In this document: piece after piece, positions 17,019 through 26,625 of the stretch
How the letters are laid out: every line of letters starts with the position of its first letter
Numbering within the stretch: position 1 is the stretch's first letter
Source of the DNA: Parvularcula sp038749595
GTDB taxonomy: Bacteria; Pseudomonadota; Alphaproteobacteria; Caulobacterales; Parvularculaceae
Reading direction: 5' to 3'
DNA length: 64,000 nucleotides
NCBI GenBank assembly: GCA_038749595.1
Contig: JBCDHW010000002.1
Span: 62,001 to 126,000 of the forward strand
Made by a program: the position numbers and the translations under genes
The notes under the pieces: model-generated
Databases searched by the model: none
Seen by the model: only the letters and a program-made list of their open reading frames with translations
What the model was told of the DNA's origin: nothing

Positions 17019-17720
17019 AGCGACAATGGACACGATGAACCCAAGCATCGAAGCTAAAAAGGAGAATCCGGCGAACACAGCGGCCTTCGTGATCTTTGCG
17101 ATGCGACCAGCGGCATCAACGCCTCCCCGATAAGCGGTGAAAAAGTCAAAGAGCGCGACAATCGCCACGGCGCCGCCACCCAGATAGTTCAATGTGTCGG
17201 GGGTCAGCGGAGAGATCAGCACGAGTAGGAAAGACGCCGACAGTCCCGGAATGAGCGCGAGCATATAAAACCGCACCCTCTCAACTGCAGCGGTGCCCTT
17301 CCCCCAGACCCTGATCGACCAAGCCATCAAGCCGTGGACGAAAAGCATCGTGAACGGATAGCTGACGCTGTAGTTGGCCAAAATGGAACGACCGAAAGCA
17401 ACGCGCTCTTCTTCGCTCTCGAAACTGGTTTCCTCCTGCATCGTGAAGCCTTCGATGAAGCCGTCCGATACCGGCGTGTTGTCGCCGGCCACAAAGAAAC
17501 TGAAAAACGCGTGCAGGGTGAAGAGCGTCAGCGCGAACCGGATCGACGGCGTGAACGCATCGCCGTCCCAGTTTCGCGTGCGCGCAGCAACGAAAACGGT
17601 CGAAGGCGTCTGCAACAGCAGCCGCAACGTGCGAAAAGCTTTGATGTTGAGCCCAAAAAGATCACCGAACAGATCATCGAACCGCGGTCTCGTCTGCTCT
17701 GGTTCATCAAGATCTGTCAT
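16980..17720 (-). CDS. Multi-pass membrane protein (Yip1/DUF3667-like appearance)
   Basis: A 246-residue protein with an N-terminal soluble part (FDDLFGDLFGLNIKAFRTLRLLLQTPSTVF) and about four to five helices. The pattern 'NIKAFRTLRLLLQTP.......FTPSIRFALTLF' resembles small membrane proteins of the DUF3667/Yip1 kind but lacks the N-terminal zinc ribbon of DUF3667. Function unknown. The start at MTDLDEPEQ is preferred to an ATG 14 codons upstream because the extra residues are uninformative; both are possible. Confidence 0.7.
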   Translation of the reverse strand: MTDLDEPEQTRPRFDDLFGDLFGLNIKAFRTLRLLLQTPSTVFVAARTRNWDGDAFTPSIRFALTLFTLHAFFSFFVAGDNTPVSDGFIEGFTMQEETSFESEEERVAFGRSILANYSVSYPFTMLFVHGLMAWSIRVWGKGTAAVERVRFYMLALIPGLSASFLLVLISPLTPDTLNYLGGGAVAIVALFDFFTAYRGGVDAAGRIAKITKAAVFAGFSFLASMLGFIVSIVASLIVIMIRGLGA

Positions 17721-17849
17721 CGCCGATTCTCCCGCTCCTCTTTTGGACCAAGAGGGTTGCAAGGCCGTTGCCCGTCGTCAGCCGCACATGGAGCAACAAA
17801 ACCCCGCTTGACGAACACGGCCCCGGCGCATATCCGACGCGTTCCCCCT

Positions 17850-19464
<1,615 letters not shown>

Positions 19465-19468
<4 letters not shown>

Positions 19469-19770
19469 TGCGGGGTCTCCTCAAACTGTGGGGTTCGAGG
19501 GCACTCTACCGCATCAGGTGCATCGGATGCGAACTTATGACTATTGTTATCCACAGGCCCACCATTCGCTTCATGGGCCATAGGATGGATATCGAAGCCA
19601 AGATCGACGAACTGAACGAGGATCGCCCACAGCGTTTCAAGAAACGCGCGCTTGTCCTCCTCGCTCATATCGGTATCCGCAAGAAAGTGCGTGTAGCGAT
19701 CAATATCGACTTCTAGAGCACTTCTTGGACGTCCGTCGTTTTGCTCTTGGCTTCGATCCATACCCCGCAC
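19465..19770 (-). CDS. Small element protein upstream of the recombinase, unknown
   Basis: A 101-residue acidic protein whose stop overlaps the recombinase start (ATGA). The middle segment (DRYTHFLADTDMSEEDKRAFLE followed by LWAILVQFVDLGFDIHP) is typical of small conserved proteins found directly before serine recombinases in alphaproteobacterial elements. It may be a recombination directionality or accessory factor, but the sequence alone does not show this. Confidence 0.7.
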
Positions 19771-20097
19771 CTATCGTGTCCGTGCGGGACGCTGGCTGCG
19801 TTGGAACTGACGACCAGCCCTTGAGCGTTCACGCTCAGGCTCGCCATCTCTCTCATTGGATTGATAGTATTCGCGCTGCAGCTCTCTATCTTTGTGATAG
19901 GCTATTTTGTGAAGTTCGGCAGCTCTGAGATGGTCAGTACCCGACATGCTGTGCGTTTCGCGGTAATTGCCTTCCGCGTCTTTGTAGACTTTTGACACAA
20001 CTGAATTGACGAACGGTCCATTCTCGCCTTGGTTTTCCCAGAAGACAACTTTCAAGTTGCCGTCTCTAATTGTTTCGATGGGTTTGTTTGTGGCCAT
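19771..20097 (-). CDS. Small conserved element protein, unknown
   Basis: A 108-residue protein with a beta-rich N-terminal half (RDGNLKVVFWENQGENGPF, SKVYKDAEGNY) resembling small proteins often seen on phages and plasmids that may bind single-stranded DNA. A low-complexity Arg/Glu/Ser tail follows. It abuts the 101-aa gene with no gap. The start follows a GAAAGGAGC ribosome site. Function not established. Confidence 0.7.
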   Translation of the reverse strand: MATNKPIETIRDGNLKVVFWENQGENGPFVNSVVSKVYKDAEGNYRETHSMSGTDHLRAAELHKIAYHKDRELQREYYQSNERDGEPERERSRAGRQFQRSQRPARTR

Positions 20098-20202
20098 TGC
20101 GGCTCCTTTCTCTTGGTTTCAGAATTGAGAACAAATATAGAACATAGAGAAGAGGAAGTCTAGGAAAATATTCCTTAGACTGACTTCTCTTCTCCTTTGT
20201 CG

Positions 20203-20640
20203 TCAGTCGCCAAGCTCAACGTCGCACTCAGCCAGGCCTTCGGCGTAGAAGTTCTTTCGCTGCCACGAACGCTGACGCCGTCTCGCTTCGACGATCGCCT
20301 CGAACACCCGGCGCGCAGTGAGGCTGTGGGTGATGAACATCCGGCTCGCCAAACCTTTTGCGTTGACTTCGAGCACCGAGATTTGGGTTCCGATGAGCAA
20401 GGCGATCGCGATGACAATCGAGAACGTCAAACGTTCGGGACCGGTCCAAAGATCGAAGTACCGCCAAAGCGCAAAGCCTGTGATCCCGGCAAAGCCGAGC
20501 GCGAAGAACAAAAAGTCCTTCCGTACACGCCCAGTTGTCTCCGAGATCGGGTAATAGACATTCTTGGTCCGCACGTCGCTTTCGGTGACGATGAAGCGCC
20601 CATTGGCGAAAAGTGTGTTTTCTTTCTTGCTGCGCTTCAT
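20203..20640 (-). CDS. Small two-helix membrane protein, DUF6232-like
   Basis: A 145-residue protein. The N-terminal segment NTLFANGRFIVTESDVR, then NVYYPISETTGRV, resembles DUF6232, followed by two adjacent membrane helices (FLFFALGFAGITGFALW, FSIVIAIALLIGTQISVL) and a basic C-terminal region. Its ATG overlaps the upstream gene stop by 4 bases, which fixes the start at MKRSKKEN rather than 10 codons earlier. Role in the element unknown. Confidence 0.7.
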   Translation of the reverse strand: MKRSKKENTLFANGRFIVTESDVRTKNVYYPISETTGRVRKDFLFFALGFAGITGFALWRYFDLWTGPERLTFSIVIAIALLIGTQISVLEVNAKGLASRMFITHSLTARRVFEAIVEARRRQRSWQRKNFYAEGLAECDVELGD

Positions 20641-21281
20641 GTGTGCGCCTCCCAAGGCTTGGGGCCGCACTGCCCGCCACTCAGCACTTTGGTGACATCC
20701 GAGCCGAGCCTCTTGATCTCATCAGGCTCCCAAATCCGAAAGGTCGCGAGCGAGATCGCATAAGCCGTTCGCTTGCCCCCAATGGCATCCGCGGTGGCGC
20801 ATGCGCAGGTTTTAAGGACTTCAGCATCAGGCACAGGCGGGATGGTGAACTCAGGGATCTTCAACCGATCCATCTGGTCTTGCAGACGATCGCGGCGCTC
20901 TTGAACCACATCAGCGCTGATCCCGAGATCGGGGATTTGAAACAGCATCCCTAGGCTCGATTGGTTGATCATTTGCGTGGTCATTTCCACCGCCTGCGCC
21001 TCACCTTGGAGCGACAGCAAACGGCGATCTTCAGTGCGCAAGCGATCACGCTCGCGGCCCAGCTCGTATTCAGCGTTTCGTTTGAGGTGGGCGATCTTCG
21101 CATCGATCGCATCGGCCTCTTGAGCGCGCAGCGTCGCCATACAAGACGGTGTGACGCGGGCATCCACATCACTTTGCAAAACGCGATCAGCCAGAACCGA
21201 ATGGCAGACGCCATACCATGTGCCGCTCGCGGCAAGCACACCAACTCCCCAATCAGGAATGTCCCTTAAAATACTCAGCAT
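20637..21281 (-). CDS. Coiled-coil protein with membrane anchor, unknown
   Basis: A 214-residue protein: one N-terminal helix or signal-anchor (DWGVGVLAASGTWYGVCHSVLA), a long charged coiled-coil-like region (AQEADAIDAKIAHLKRNAEYE and beyond), and a C-terminal part with Cys-Ala-Cys-Ala. The start follows a strong AGGAAAGGAGAGAAG ribosome site; the longer upstream extension lacks one. Coupled to the 145-aa membrane protein downstream. It may be an envelope partner for the transfer machinery, but no family is recognised. Confidence 0.65.
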   Translation of the reverse strand: MLSILRDIPDWGVGVLAASGTWYGVCHSVLADRVLQSDVDARVTPSCMATLRAQEADAIDAKIAHLKRNAEYELGRERDRLRTEDRRLLSLQGEAQAVEMTTQMINQSSLGMLFQIPDLGISADVVQERRDRLQDQMDRLKIPEFTIPPVPDAEVLKTCACATADAIGGKRTAYAISLATFRIWEPDEIKRLGSDVTKVLSGGQCGPKPWEAHT

Positions 21282-21303
21282 GCTTCTCTCCTTTCCTTGT
21301 TGA

Positions 21304-21687
21304 TCATGGGCGACGGAAGAAGCGGCTACGCTTCTTCTCTTCTCGCTCTTTGGCCTCGCGAGCGCGCATCTCTGGTGTGCCAGGGAAGGCATACTCCCCA
21401 AGAGACTTGCGCCGTTTTCGAATGCGGTCACCGACACGGTGGCGGGCTTCATCCTGAACACGCTGGGATTTGGGATCGGCGCGTACAGGGTAGCCCGGCG
21501 GCTTCAGCATCGGTTTGAACAACCCGAAAAACGCACGAAACGGCTGGCGCTGACGGATCTTTCGCTCTTCAGCATCGACCCAATCGTCACGGTACAGCTT
21601 AAAGTGCTTCTCTTGATTGAAGTAGATTTCCCGTGCCTTGGCACGCCTTCTGAAACTGCCCGCATCACGTATCTTCGCTATGATCAT
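21304..21687 (-). CDS. Small highly basic protein, unknown
   Basis: A 127-residue, very Arg/Lys-rich protein (FRRRAKAREIYFNQEKHFKLY, RDRIRKRRKSLGEYAF-like region). The start MIIAKIRDAG overlaps the stop of the upstream 142-aa gene by 4 bases, which favours it over a longer reading that would overlap by 106 bp. Likely nucleic-acid binding given charge and location downstream of the coupling protein genes; this is inference. Confidence 0.6.
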   Translation of the reverse strand: MIIAKIRDAGSFRRRAKAREIYFNQEKHFKLYRDDWVDAEERKIRQRQPFRAFFGLFKPMLKPPGYPVRADPKSQRVQDEARHRVGDRIRKRRKSLGEYAFPGTPEMRAREAKEREEKKRSRFFRRP

Positions 21688-22112
21688 GACCTTGTCCTCG
21701 ACCGGCTTCGGTTGTGTGATTGAGACTGCTTGCTCACTTGGTTTCGCGACCACGCGAGGTTGCGGATGTTCTCCATCCGCTTCTGGCACCGCGCATGAAC
21801 CAGCGTATAAGCCATCGCCTCAATACGCTCTGCACGGATGGTTTTGCTGGGCACAGCCCCAGGCGGCGGTTTCGGGCCACCGGCTCGGGTGAACCGATGG
21901 TGCTGAGGGATTTGCCGGTTGAGCTTCCTCGCCTCAGCAGCCACCCAATTGTGCTTGTTCTTCTGGATATGCGTGCGCAGCTTCGAGGCTAAGCTCTGAG
22001 CACGGAGTTGTTTTTGACCATAGTCCATCGCTTTGGGGTTTCCTTTGACGCGCGCATAGGAGCGCTGAAGCATGCCTTTGAGTTCAGGGCGGTAGCCATC
22101 ACTGGCGTCCAT
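21684..22112 (-). CDS. Small basic protein, unknown
   Basis: A 142-residue basic protein (YARVKGNPKAMDYGQKQLRAQS, RTHIQKNKHNWVAAEARKLNRQ, ending in an Arg/Ser-rich tail). Its start lies 14 bp inside the end of the VirD4-like C-terminal gene. It shares amino-acid style with the following 127-aa protein, for instance the phrase 'W-V-(D/A)-AE-x-RK', suggesting the two arose by duplication. No known family. Confidence 0.6.
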   Translation of the reverse strand: MDASDGYRPELKGMLQRSYARVKGNPKAMDYGQKQLRAQSLASKLRTHIQKNKHNWVAAEARKLNRQIPQHHRFTRAGGPKPPPGAVPSKTIRAERIEAMAYTLVHARCQKRMENIRNLAWSRNQVSKQSQSHNRSRSRTRS

Positions 22113-23085
22113 GGCGGCGCTCCCTGTCTTCAGGGAGCAAGGTCAGAACCTCGCACCGCGCGCGCGTATCGTGGAGTTTGAGACCGCCGAATCCGACATA
22201 GAGACAGCGGTTTTGCCGCTTCTCCGGCAACCATTCAGAGGTGAAGAGAAAGTGCGGCGTGCCAAGCGTCAGCATCGTGGAGACACCTGCCACCGCAATC
22301 GGCAGCCAGAGGAGCGCATGCAAATCGAATACTGGCACCTTCGGTATCCGGCTCGCCTTCTGGCTAAATGCCAACGCCCGGCGCAGCAGTTTCCGACCAC
22401 CAACCACGCGCGGCGTACGCCCAGGCGTGTAGTCCATCCGAAGTCTCGTAATCGGTGATGGTAGATGGCGCTCTTGAGGATTGGTCCCAACCCAGTGTTT
22501 TAGTGGTTCCTGCTCAAAGTAAGGAACCTTCCGACCACGGATCGGTCGTATGCCCGGAACAAAGAGGATCGTCTCCTCAGGCCCCATCGCCAAGACTTCG
22601 TCCACGGGAAGCAATCGCTTGGCTTGATGAGAAATTGACGTGCTCGCCGTGCCTTCCGTCATCGAAAAGCTCTTTCCCGTCACGGAGACAGTGTGGTCAC
22701 CCACCCGCTTGGAAATCGCCTCAGCGGTCTCCAGATCACCGCAGGACAGGAATTGCTCGCAGGCATTGCTTGTGATCGTCGCAGCGTTTTTTTCGCCATA
22801 GACTTCCTTAAGCGCGCTAATTGACTGATAAAGAAGGGTTAAGTTGATACCGCGTGAACGTAAAAGGGTTATTTCCTTTATAATGTTCCTATACGGAATA
22901 TTTGTACACTCATCCAAAATGAGTGAGATTCGACGTCCCGACATCCGCTTCCATTTATGAAGGCGAGCGAAGTTCATCAGTGGCAAAGCACGGCCGTAAG
23001 TCGCCAGGGACTCTGAGGGCACAATGTCGAAGTGAGCAACCGGCGGGAGCACTTCGTCACGAAAGGCAGCTGGATCAAACCCCAT
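22099..23085 (-). CDS. VirD4/TraG-like coupling protein, C-terminal half
   Basis: A 328-residue protein equivalent to the second half of a type IV coupling ATPase. Walker B is ISLILDECTN (Asp58, Glu59), followed by ITLLRSRGINLTLLYQSISALKEVYG, the family's sensor region (canonical 'QS..Ql...YG'), and NACEQFLSCGDLETAEAISKRVG. It then has an unusual C-terminal extension with a hydrophobic helix (ALLWLPIAVAGVSTMLTLG). Walker A is in the separate upstream gene. Its ATG lies 11 bp inside the end of that gene, one frame away. Confidence 0.85.
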   Translation of the reverse strand: MGFDPAAFRDEVLPPVAHFDIVPSESLATYGRALPLMNFARLHKWKRMSGRRISLILDECTNIPYRNIIKEITLLRSRGINLTLLYQSISALKEVYGEKNAATITSNACEQFLSCGDLETAEAISKRVGDHTVSVTGKSFSMTEGTASTSISHQAKRLLPVDEVLAMGPEETILFVPGIRPIRGRKVPYFEQEPLKHWVGTNPQERHLPSPITRLRMDYTPGRTPRVVGGRKLLRRALAFSQKASRIPKVPVFDLHALLWLPIAVAGVSTMLTLGTPHFLFTSEWLPEKRQNRCLYVGFGGLKLHDTRARCEVLTLLPEDRERRHGRQ

Positions 23086-24079
23086 GGTTCACCCCCATCA
23101 TTCCGAGATCAGAGCTTGGACGGAAAATATTCAGAGCGTTCGCAAGCCCTGACCGCGCGCCCTCGTAATGGCTTGGCTCGTCTTTCTTGAGAGCCAGGAA
23201 GTTTGCAGCCTGAATTCCAAGATCACCGTGCAGCGCATCGCTCTGTTCAGCGTCGCGCAGCAGCGCTTCGCACAAGCGCGGATCAGCAGCGTGGGTATAA
23301 ATCATGCTCGGTAGGCAGGCGTCAGGATCAAGGACCGCCAATGCAATCACGATCGTCTGGAATAGAGCTCGTTCGAGATCGCGGAAATACTTGTTCTTGC
23401 CATCGCCTTCCGGTTCAGGCGTGATCTCGAAGGACATTTCGCTGGCTGTAATGAAGGCTCTCGCCTGAAGCTTTGGATCAGCTACTTCTTCGATGACGAT
23501 ACTCAGCGGGTTGTAGTCATCACACGGAATGTCTCCGATCCCAGCGTAGTTCGAACAGGTCACCCGAAAGCCGCGCGCTATCAAGAGATCGCGCATCATA
23601 TAGACCAGCTCCGGCTTGATATCCGGCACCACGACAGACCGCCCAAGTTCTAACTCGTGAAGGATCGCTGGAACGATGATGCTCGTCGTTTTCATGGTCC
23701 CGGTTGGACCTTGCCCGACGTGATGCATATCCGGGCCAAAGACCGGGACACCATCAACAAGACACCGCGGCGGTCCCGCTTTTGGGTCGAGCATCCCGCG
23801 CTTGGCTATCTCAGTGAGGGTTGCGAAACGCCCTCCACCCAAAATGTCACCTGATCGCTTGGCAGACTCAATGTTCTTCCGAAACACATAGCGGTTGCGC
23901 ATGCCGCGGATGCCTGTGAGGCCACCAACGGTCCCGAGGAAGGTATACGCCGCCGTCGGAAACCATTCGACGAGGGGCGCGCCAACATTCGGCATCGTGA
24001 GCCAAGCCATTGCGCCACCAACCGAAGCCAGCAGCATAGGCCGGTTCACCGATAATCGCGTTTGGGGTTGAGCGGACAT
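23075..24079 (-). CDS. VirD4/TraG-like coupling protein, N-terminal half
   Basis: A 334-residue protein with two N-terminal membrane segments (MLLASVGGAMAWL, AAYTFLGTVGGLTGI) and a Walker A region GQGPTGTMKTTS around Lys130. VirD4/TraG normally has GPTxSGKG-like spacing, so the loop is unusual but keeps the lysine. The conserved VVPDIKPELVYMMRDL and DDYNPLS follow. Type IV coupling proteins bring the relaxase-DNA complex to a mating channel. The frame stops in LGMMGVNHGV just where the C-terminal half begins in a +1 register. Confidence 0.85.
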   Translation of the reverse strand: MSAQPQTRLSVNRPMLLASVGGAMAWLTMPNVGAPLVEWFPTAAYTFLGTVGGLTGIRGMRNRYVFRKNIESAKRSGDILGGGRFATLTEIAKRGMLDPKAGPPRCLVDGVPVFGPDMHHVGQGPTGTMKTTSIIVPAILHELELGRSVVVPDIKPELVYMMRDLLIARGFRVTCSNYAGIGDIPCDDYNPLSIVIEEVADPKLQARAFITASEMSFEITPEPEGDGKNKYFRDLERALFQTIVIALAVLDPDACLPSMIYTHAADPRLCEALLRDAEQSDALHGDLGIQAANFLALKKDEPSHYEGARSGLANALNIFRPSSDLGMMGVNHGV

Positions 24080-24206
24080 CTTCCGTCTCCGAATGAAGAG
24101 TGAAAGTGGAGGTGACCGGCGCGCGAGAAGACAAGGCTCAAGGGTTCGCGCAAATCGTGATCCTTCGCGCGCCGATCAATTCGTGTTGTCAGGGGGCAGA
24201 CGACTT

Positions 24207-24374
24207 CTAGAAGCGCCGCCGGTTTTTCTTGCGAAGGACACCTTTCCAGGGAGAGCGCAGCTCGCACGTGCAAGTGCAACTCACTGAGTAGGGTCCGAGG
24301 CCAATCAACTCGTCATCTGGGGCAATGCCTAGTTCGCAGAAGGGGCAAAAACCGTTGTGAATCTCGTTGGTCAT
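24207..24374 (-). CDS. 55-aa cysteine-rich small protein
   Basis: A 55-residue ORF reading MTNEIHNGFCPFCELG, ending CTCTCELR followed by a basic tail (WKGVLRKKNRRRF). The CPFC and CTCTC motifs could form a zinc site. It lies in the 346-bp gap between the VirD4-like gene and the next small ORF. No clear ribosome site is visible, so support is the motif pattern and coding appearance only. Sequence from 24080 to 24206 shows nothing I can name. Confidence 0.45.
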   Translation of the reverse strand: MTNEIHNGFCPFCELGIAPDDELIGLGPYSVSCTCTCELRSPWKGVLRKKNRRRF

Positions 24375-24425
24375 TGAAGGAGCCGAAGAACGCTGCCGCC
24401 GATATCGGCGGCAGCGCAGCTTCTC

Positions 24426-24554
24426 TTACTTCTTGCTGCCAGCATTATATCCAGCGCTGATGTTCTGGTTCACCATCCAATTGTTCGTCGTTGGACGGGG
24501 ACGGCCCGATTGCGCCGCTTGGTAGCCTTGGTAGTATCCGGTTCCAGTACGCAA
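24426..24554 (-). CDS. Very small protein, unknown; start uncertain
   Basis: A short Gly/Tyr/Asn-rich peptide (TGTGYYQGYQAAQSGRP, ending NISAGYNAGSKK). The best ribosome site, AAAGGAAG, precedes a TTG at 24554 giving 42 residues. An in-frame ATG at 24668 would give 80 residues but overlaps the upstream gene by 29 bp. No family recognised. Confidence 0.4.
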   Translation of the reverse strand: MRTGTGYYQGYQAAQSGRPRPTTNNWMVNQNISAGYNAGSKK

Positions 24555-24639
24555 TGTTTTCTTCCTTTCTGAGTTCAGCACCTGTTGTTTGGTGCTCGTC
24601 CCAGAAAGCTGAAAATTCTGCGGGAAACTAGGCACATTG

Positions 24640-25011
24640 TTAAGGGAGATCGCGGGAAAGCTGTACACATTTGCAGGGCGCTACCTCTCCCCATTCTTCT
24701 CGGTAGTTGCTATCCATTAGCCAAGCGTAGCAATGCAACGTCAGCCGCGGTTTGGGCGGCAGCTTAAGTCGTCTGGTATCGACCCTGATAAAGTCTCGAA
24801 GCTGAGTGCCGTTAACACCGGGTACAACGTACGCCAGCAAGCAACACTCGGAGACGCCACTTTGCGCTACGCGGCTTACTGCCTCTGCTGTTTCCGAAAA
24901 GCTACACCCAGCCTCTACGTGACGGCGCCAAATGACTTCTCGCAACCTTGAAAGGGCGTCTTGGTAACGCAGATTCTCAAGCGCAATGGCGGGTTCTTCA
25001 AAATACGGCAC
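24640..25011 (-). CDS. 123-aa protein, unknown
   Basis: A 123-residue soluble protein (ALENLRYQDALSRLREVIWRRH, SFSETAEAVSRVAQ, CYAWLMDSNYREEWGEVAPCKC). The helical middle 'CSFSETAEAVSRVAQSGVSE' could be a helix-turn-helix, but I cannot assign it to a family. On the same strand as its neighbours. The opposite strand is also open here for 72 codons but looks less like protein. Confidence 0.5.
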   Translation of the reverse strand: MPYFEEPAIALENLRYQDALSRLREVIWRRHVEAGCSFSETAEAVSRVAQSGVSECCLLAYVVPGVNGTQLRDFIRVDTRRLKLPPKPRLTLHCYAWLMDSNYREEWGEVAPCKCVQLSRDLP

Positions 25012-25079
25012 AGCACCACCTCCCGTTTTCGGAAAAGGTTAACGCTGTACATAGATGTTAGAAAGGACTGATTCGCTCG

Positions 25080-25433
25080 TTAGCGCGCGAGATGTTTAGG
25101 CTGCCGCCCGGGCTTCTTTGATCGTCGTGCGTAGTCGACCTCCTGCCGCTCGACTTCGGGCGAACGCAGCGAGTCAGGGTTTGCCAGAGCAGCCATAAGA
25201 CTTTTACGCACAAAATCGACGTAATTCATACCGAGCGCCTTCGCCTTGGCTTGTACGGTTTTGTGGAAAGTGGGAATTAAGGCGACTGGCGCCCGTATCT
25301 GTGTTTCCTTTATATTTGGATCATAGTCTTCTTTTTTGCTTTTCACTCTCCCATTTACAAAATTATGTATTTGGCTGTCAAACCTTTTTATATAGGAATT
25401 GCCTTGTTGTTTTTCTTTTCTATGAAGCTTCAT
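25080..25433 (-). CDS. Small basic protein, possible ribbon-helix-helix type, unknown
   Basis: A 117-residue protein with Lys-rich ends. The central segment ETQIRAPVALIPTFHKTVQA, then GMNYVDFVRKSLMAALAN, has the strand-helix-helix look of small DNA-binding or mobilization accessory proteins. Its ATG overlaps nothing upstream but its start lies 4 bp inside the end of the ROK-like gene, so the two are coupled. Noticeably AT-richer than flanking genes. Confidence 0.55.
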   Translation of the reverse strand: MKLHRKEKQQGNSYIKRFDSQIHNFVNGRVKSKKEDYDPNIKETQIRAPVALIPTFHKTVQAKAKALGMNYVDFVRKSLMAALANPDSLRSPEVERQEVDYARRSKKPGRQPKHLAR

Positions 25434-26500
25434 TTGAAACTACCTTGATTATTCTGAACATAAGGGAATTCTCTTACTTCATAGACCCAGAGGCCGGTGC
25501 TGTGCCTCAACCCACCCTGAAGGTAGGCCTCGTCCTCATAAAGCAATTGGAGAAATTGGCTAGATGTGCCGATCCCGAAAAAGTCTCGATCATCGCCCAG
25601 CCAATGATGAAAGCGCTCAATACACTTCCCAAACAAAAATGGGGCTTTTTTAAGTATTGATCCGCCCAGAACAATACAATTCGGCCTATGGGCCAAAAAC
25701 ATATTGAAACAGCCTTGCGCCATGTAGTCAGCTTGGAGCTCCCAGATCTCATGCTGTGGCTGCTGCACAAGATGCTCAATCGGGACTCCAAGAATCTCTG
25801 CCCTTTCAAACAGCGCTCGCCAGCTTGCTCGCCCAGTGAGGCAACCACTATGGAACTCACAATTTGGGCCACTAAGAATCTCGTTTTCGGGCTCGTGAAC
25901 CGTGATGTGGCCGTATTCGGAGAACGTGCAGACAGCCTTTCCCATGTTCAAGCGTGATGCAACCGCACCGCCTACACCTCGGCCAAATATCATTCCACCA
26001 ATAGCTGCAATGTTAGGCTGGCCAAATTGAAAGGTGGACCATAATCGAGCGGTTGCAAGAGCGGCGCAGTCACTAATTAGCCTAACTCGATCAATATTCA
26101 TTCCGTTTGATGTTTTCTCGACAACAATTCTTGATATCTCATTATGTACAGAAATACCTGAAAACGGTGGATCGGCTAAGTCGTGAACATAACCGTAAGT
26201 CTTATTCGAAGTAGCCCGATCCGAAACAGGTCCATAACCGATAATAGTTGTAAATATCTCATCATCTTTCAAGTCTGTAACAATGAAATCGACGATTTCC
26301 TTAATCGCATCAGATATTATTTCTCTACTTGCATCGATATCTACGGGAACGATCTTGAGATTTTTCTCGGCAGCCTTTCTAACATCCTCGCGGATGTCTC
26401 GCGTTGCCCCTTGCAACTCTCGCTTTTCAACGCTGGGCAGCTCTAAGTAGGAGGCCTGCAAGCCGTCTGAGGAGTAGCGAATAACTGCAAACCTCGTCAT
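25430..26500 (-). CDS. ROK-family (fructokinase-like) protein lacking the usual ATP loop
   Basis: A 356-residue protein with the second half of a ROK sugar kinase: catalytic Asp144 in SDCAALATARLW (canonical NDANAAA), GRGVGGAV at 173-180 (canonical GTGIGGG), GHITVHE near 197 and the zinc motif C214, H217, C220 in GPNCEFHSGCLTGRAS. The N-terminus FAVIRYSSDGLQASYLELP lacks the DxGGTK phosphate loop expected of an active ROK kinase. It may therefore be a sensor or a catalytically altered relative. It is AT-rich relative to the chromosome and coupled to the small basic gene downstream. Confidence 0.75.
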   Translation of the reverse strand: MTRFAVIRYSSDGLQASYLELPSVEKRELQGATRDIREDVRKAAEKNLKIVPVDIDASREIISDAIKEIVDFIVTDLKDDEIFTTIIGYGPVSDRATSNKTYGYVHDLADPPFSGISVHNEISRIVVEKTSNGMNIDRVRLISDCAALATARLWSTFQFGQPNIAAIGGMIFGRGVGGAVASRLNMGKAVCTFSEYGHITVHEPENEILSGPNCEFHSGCLTGRASWRALFERAEILGVPIEHLVQQPQHEIWELQADYMAQGCFNMFLAHRPNCIVLGGSILKKAPFLFGKCIERFHHWLGDDRDFFGIGTSSQFLQLLYEDEAYLQGGLRHSTGLWVYEVREFPYVQNNQGSFK

Positions 26501-26625
26501 TTCCCGATCCCTGATAAGAGGTTCAGGGTAAATGGATGAAGGCCCCAGCGCAATATGGTGTTGTTGATGACGCGCTCAGCGACCTGAGACAGTCTGGAAT
26601 ACCTCGCGTTTGAAACCGGTGGCAT

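Noticed and set aside
24046..24279. 77-codon minus-strand frame upstream of the VirD4-like N-terminal half
   Set aside because: Overlaps the coupling gene start and the 55-aa cysteine ORF in another frame; no ribosome site or motif.
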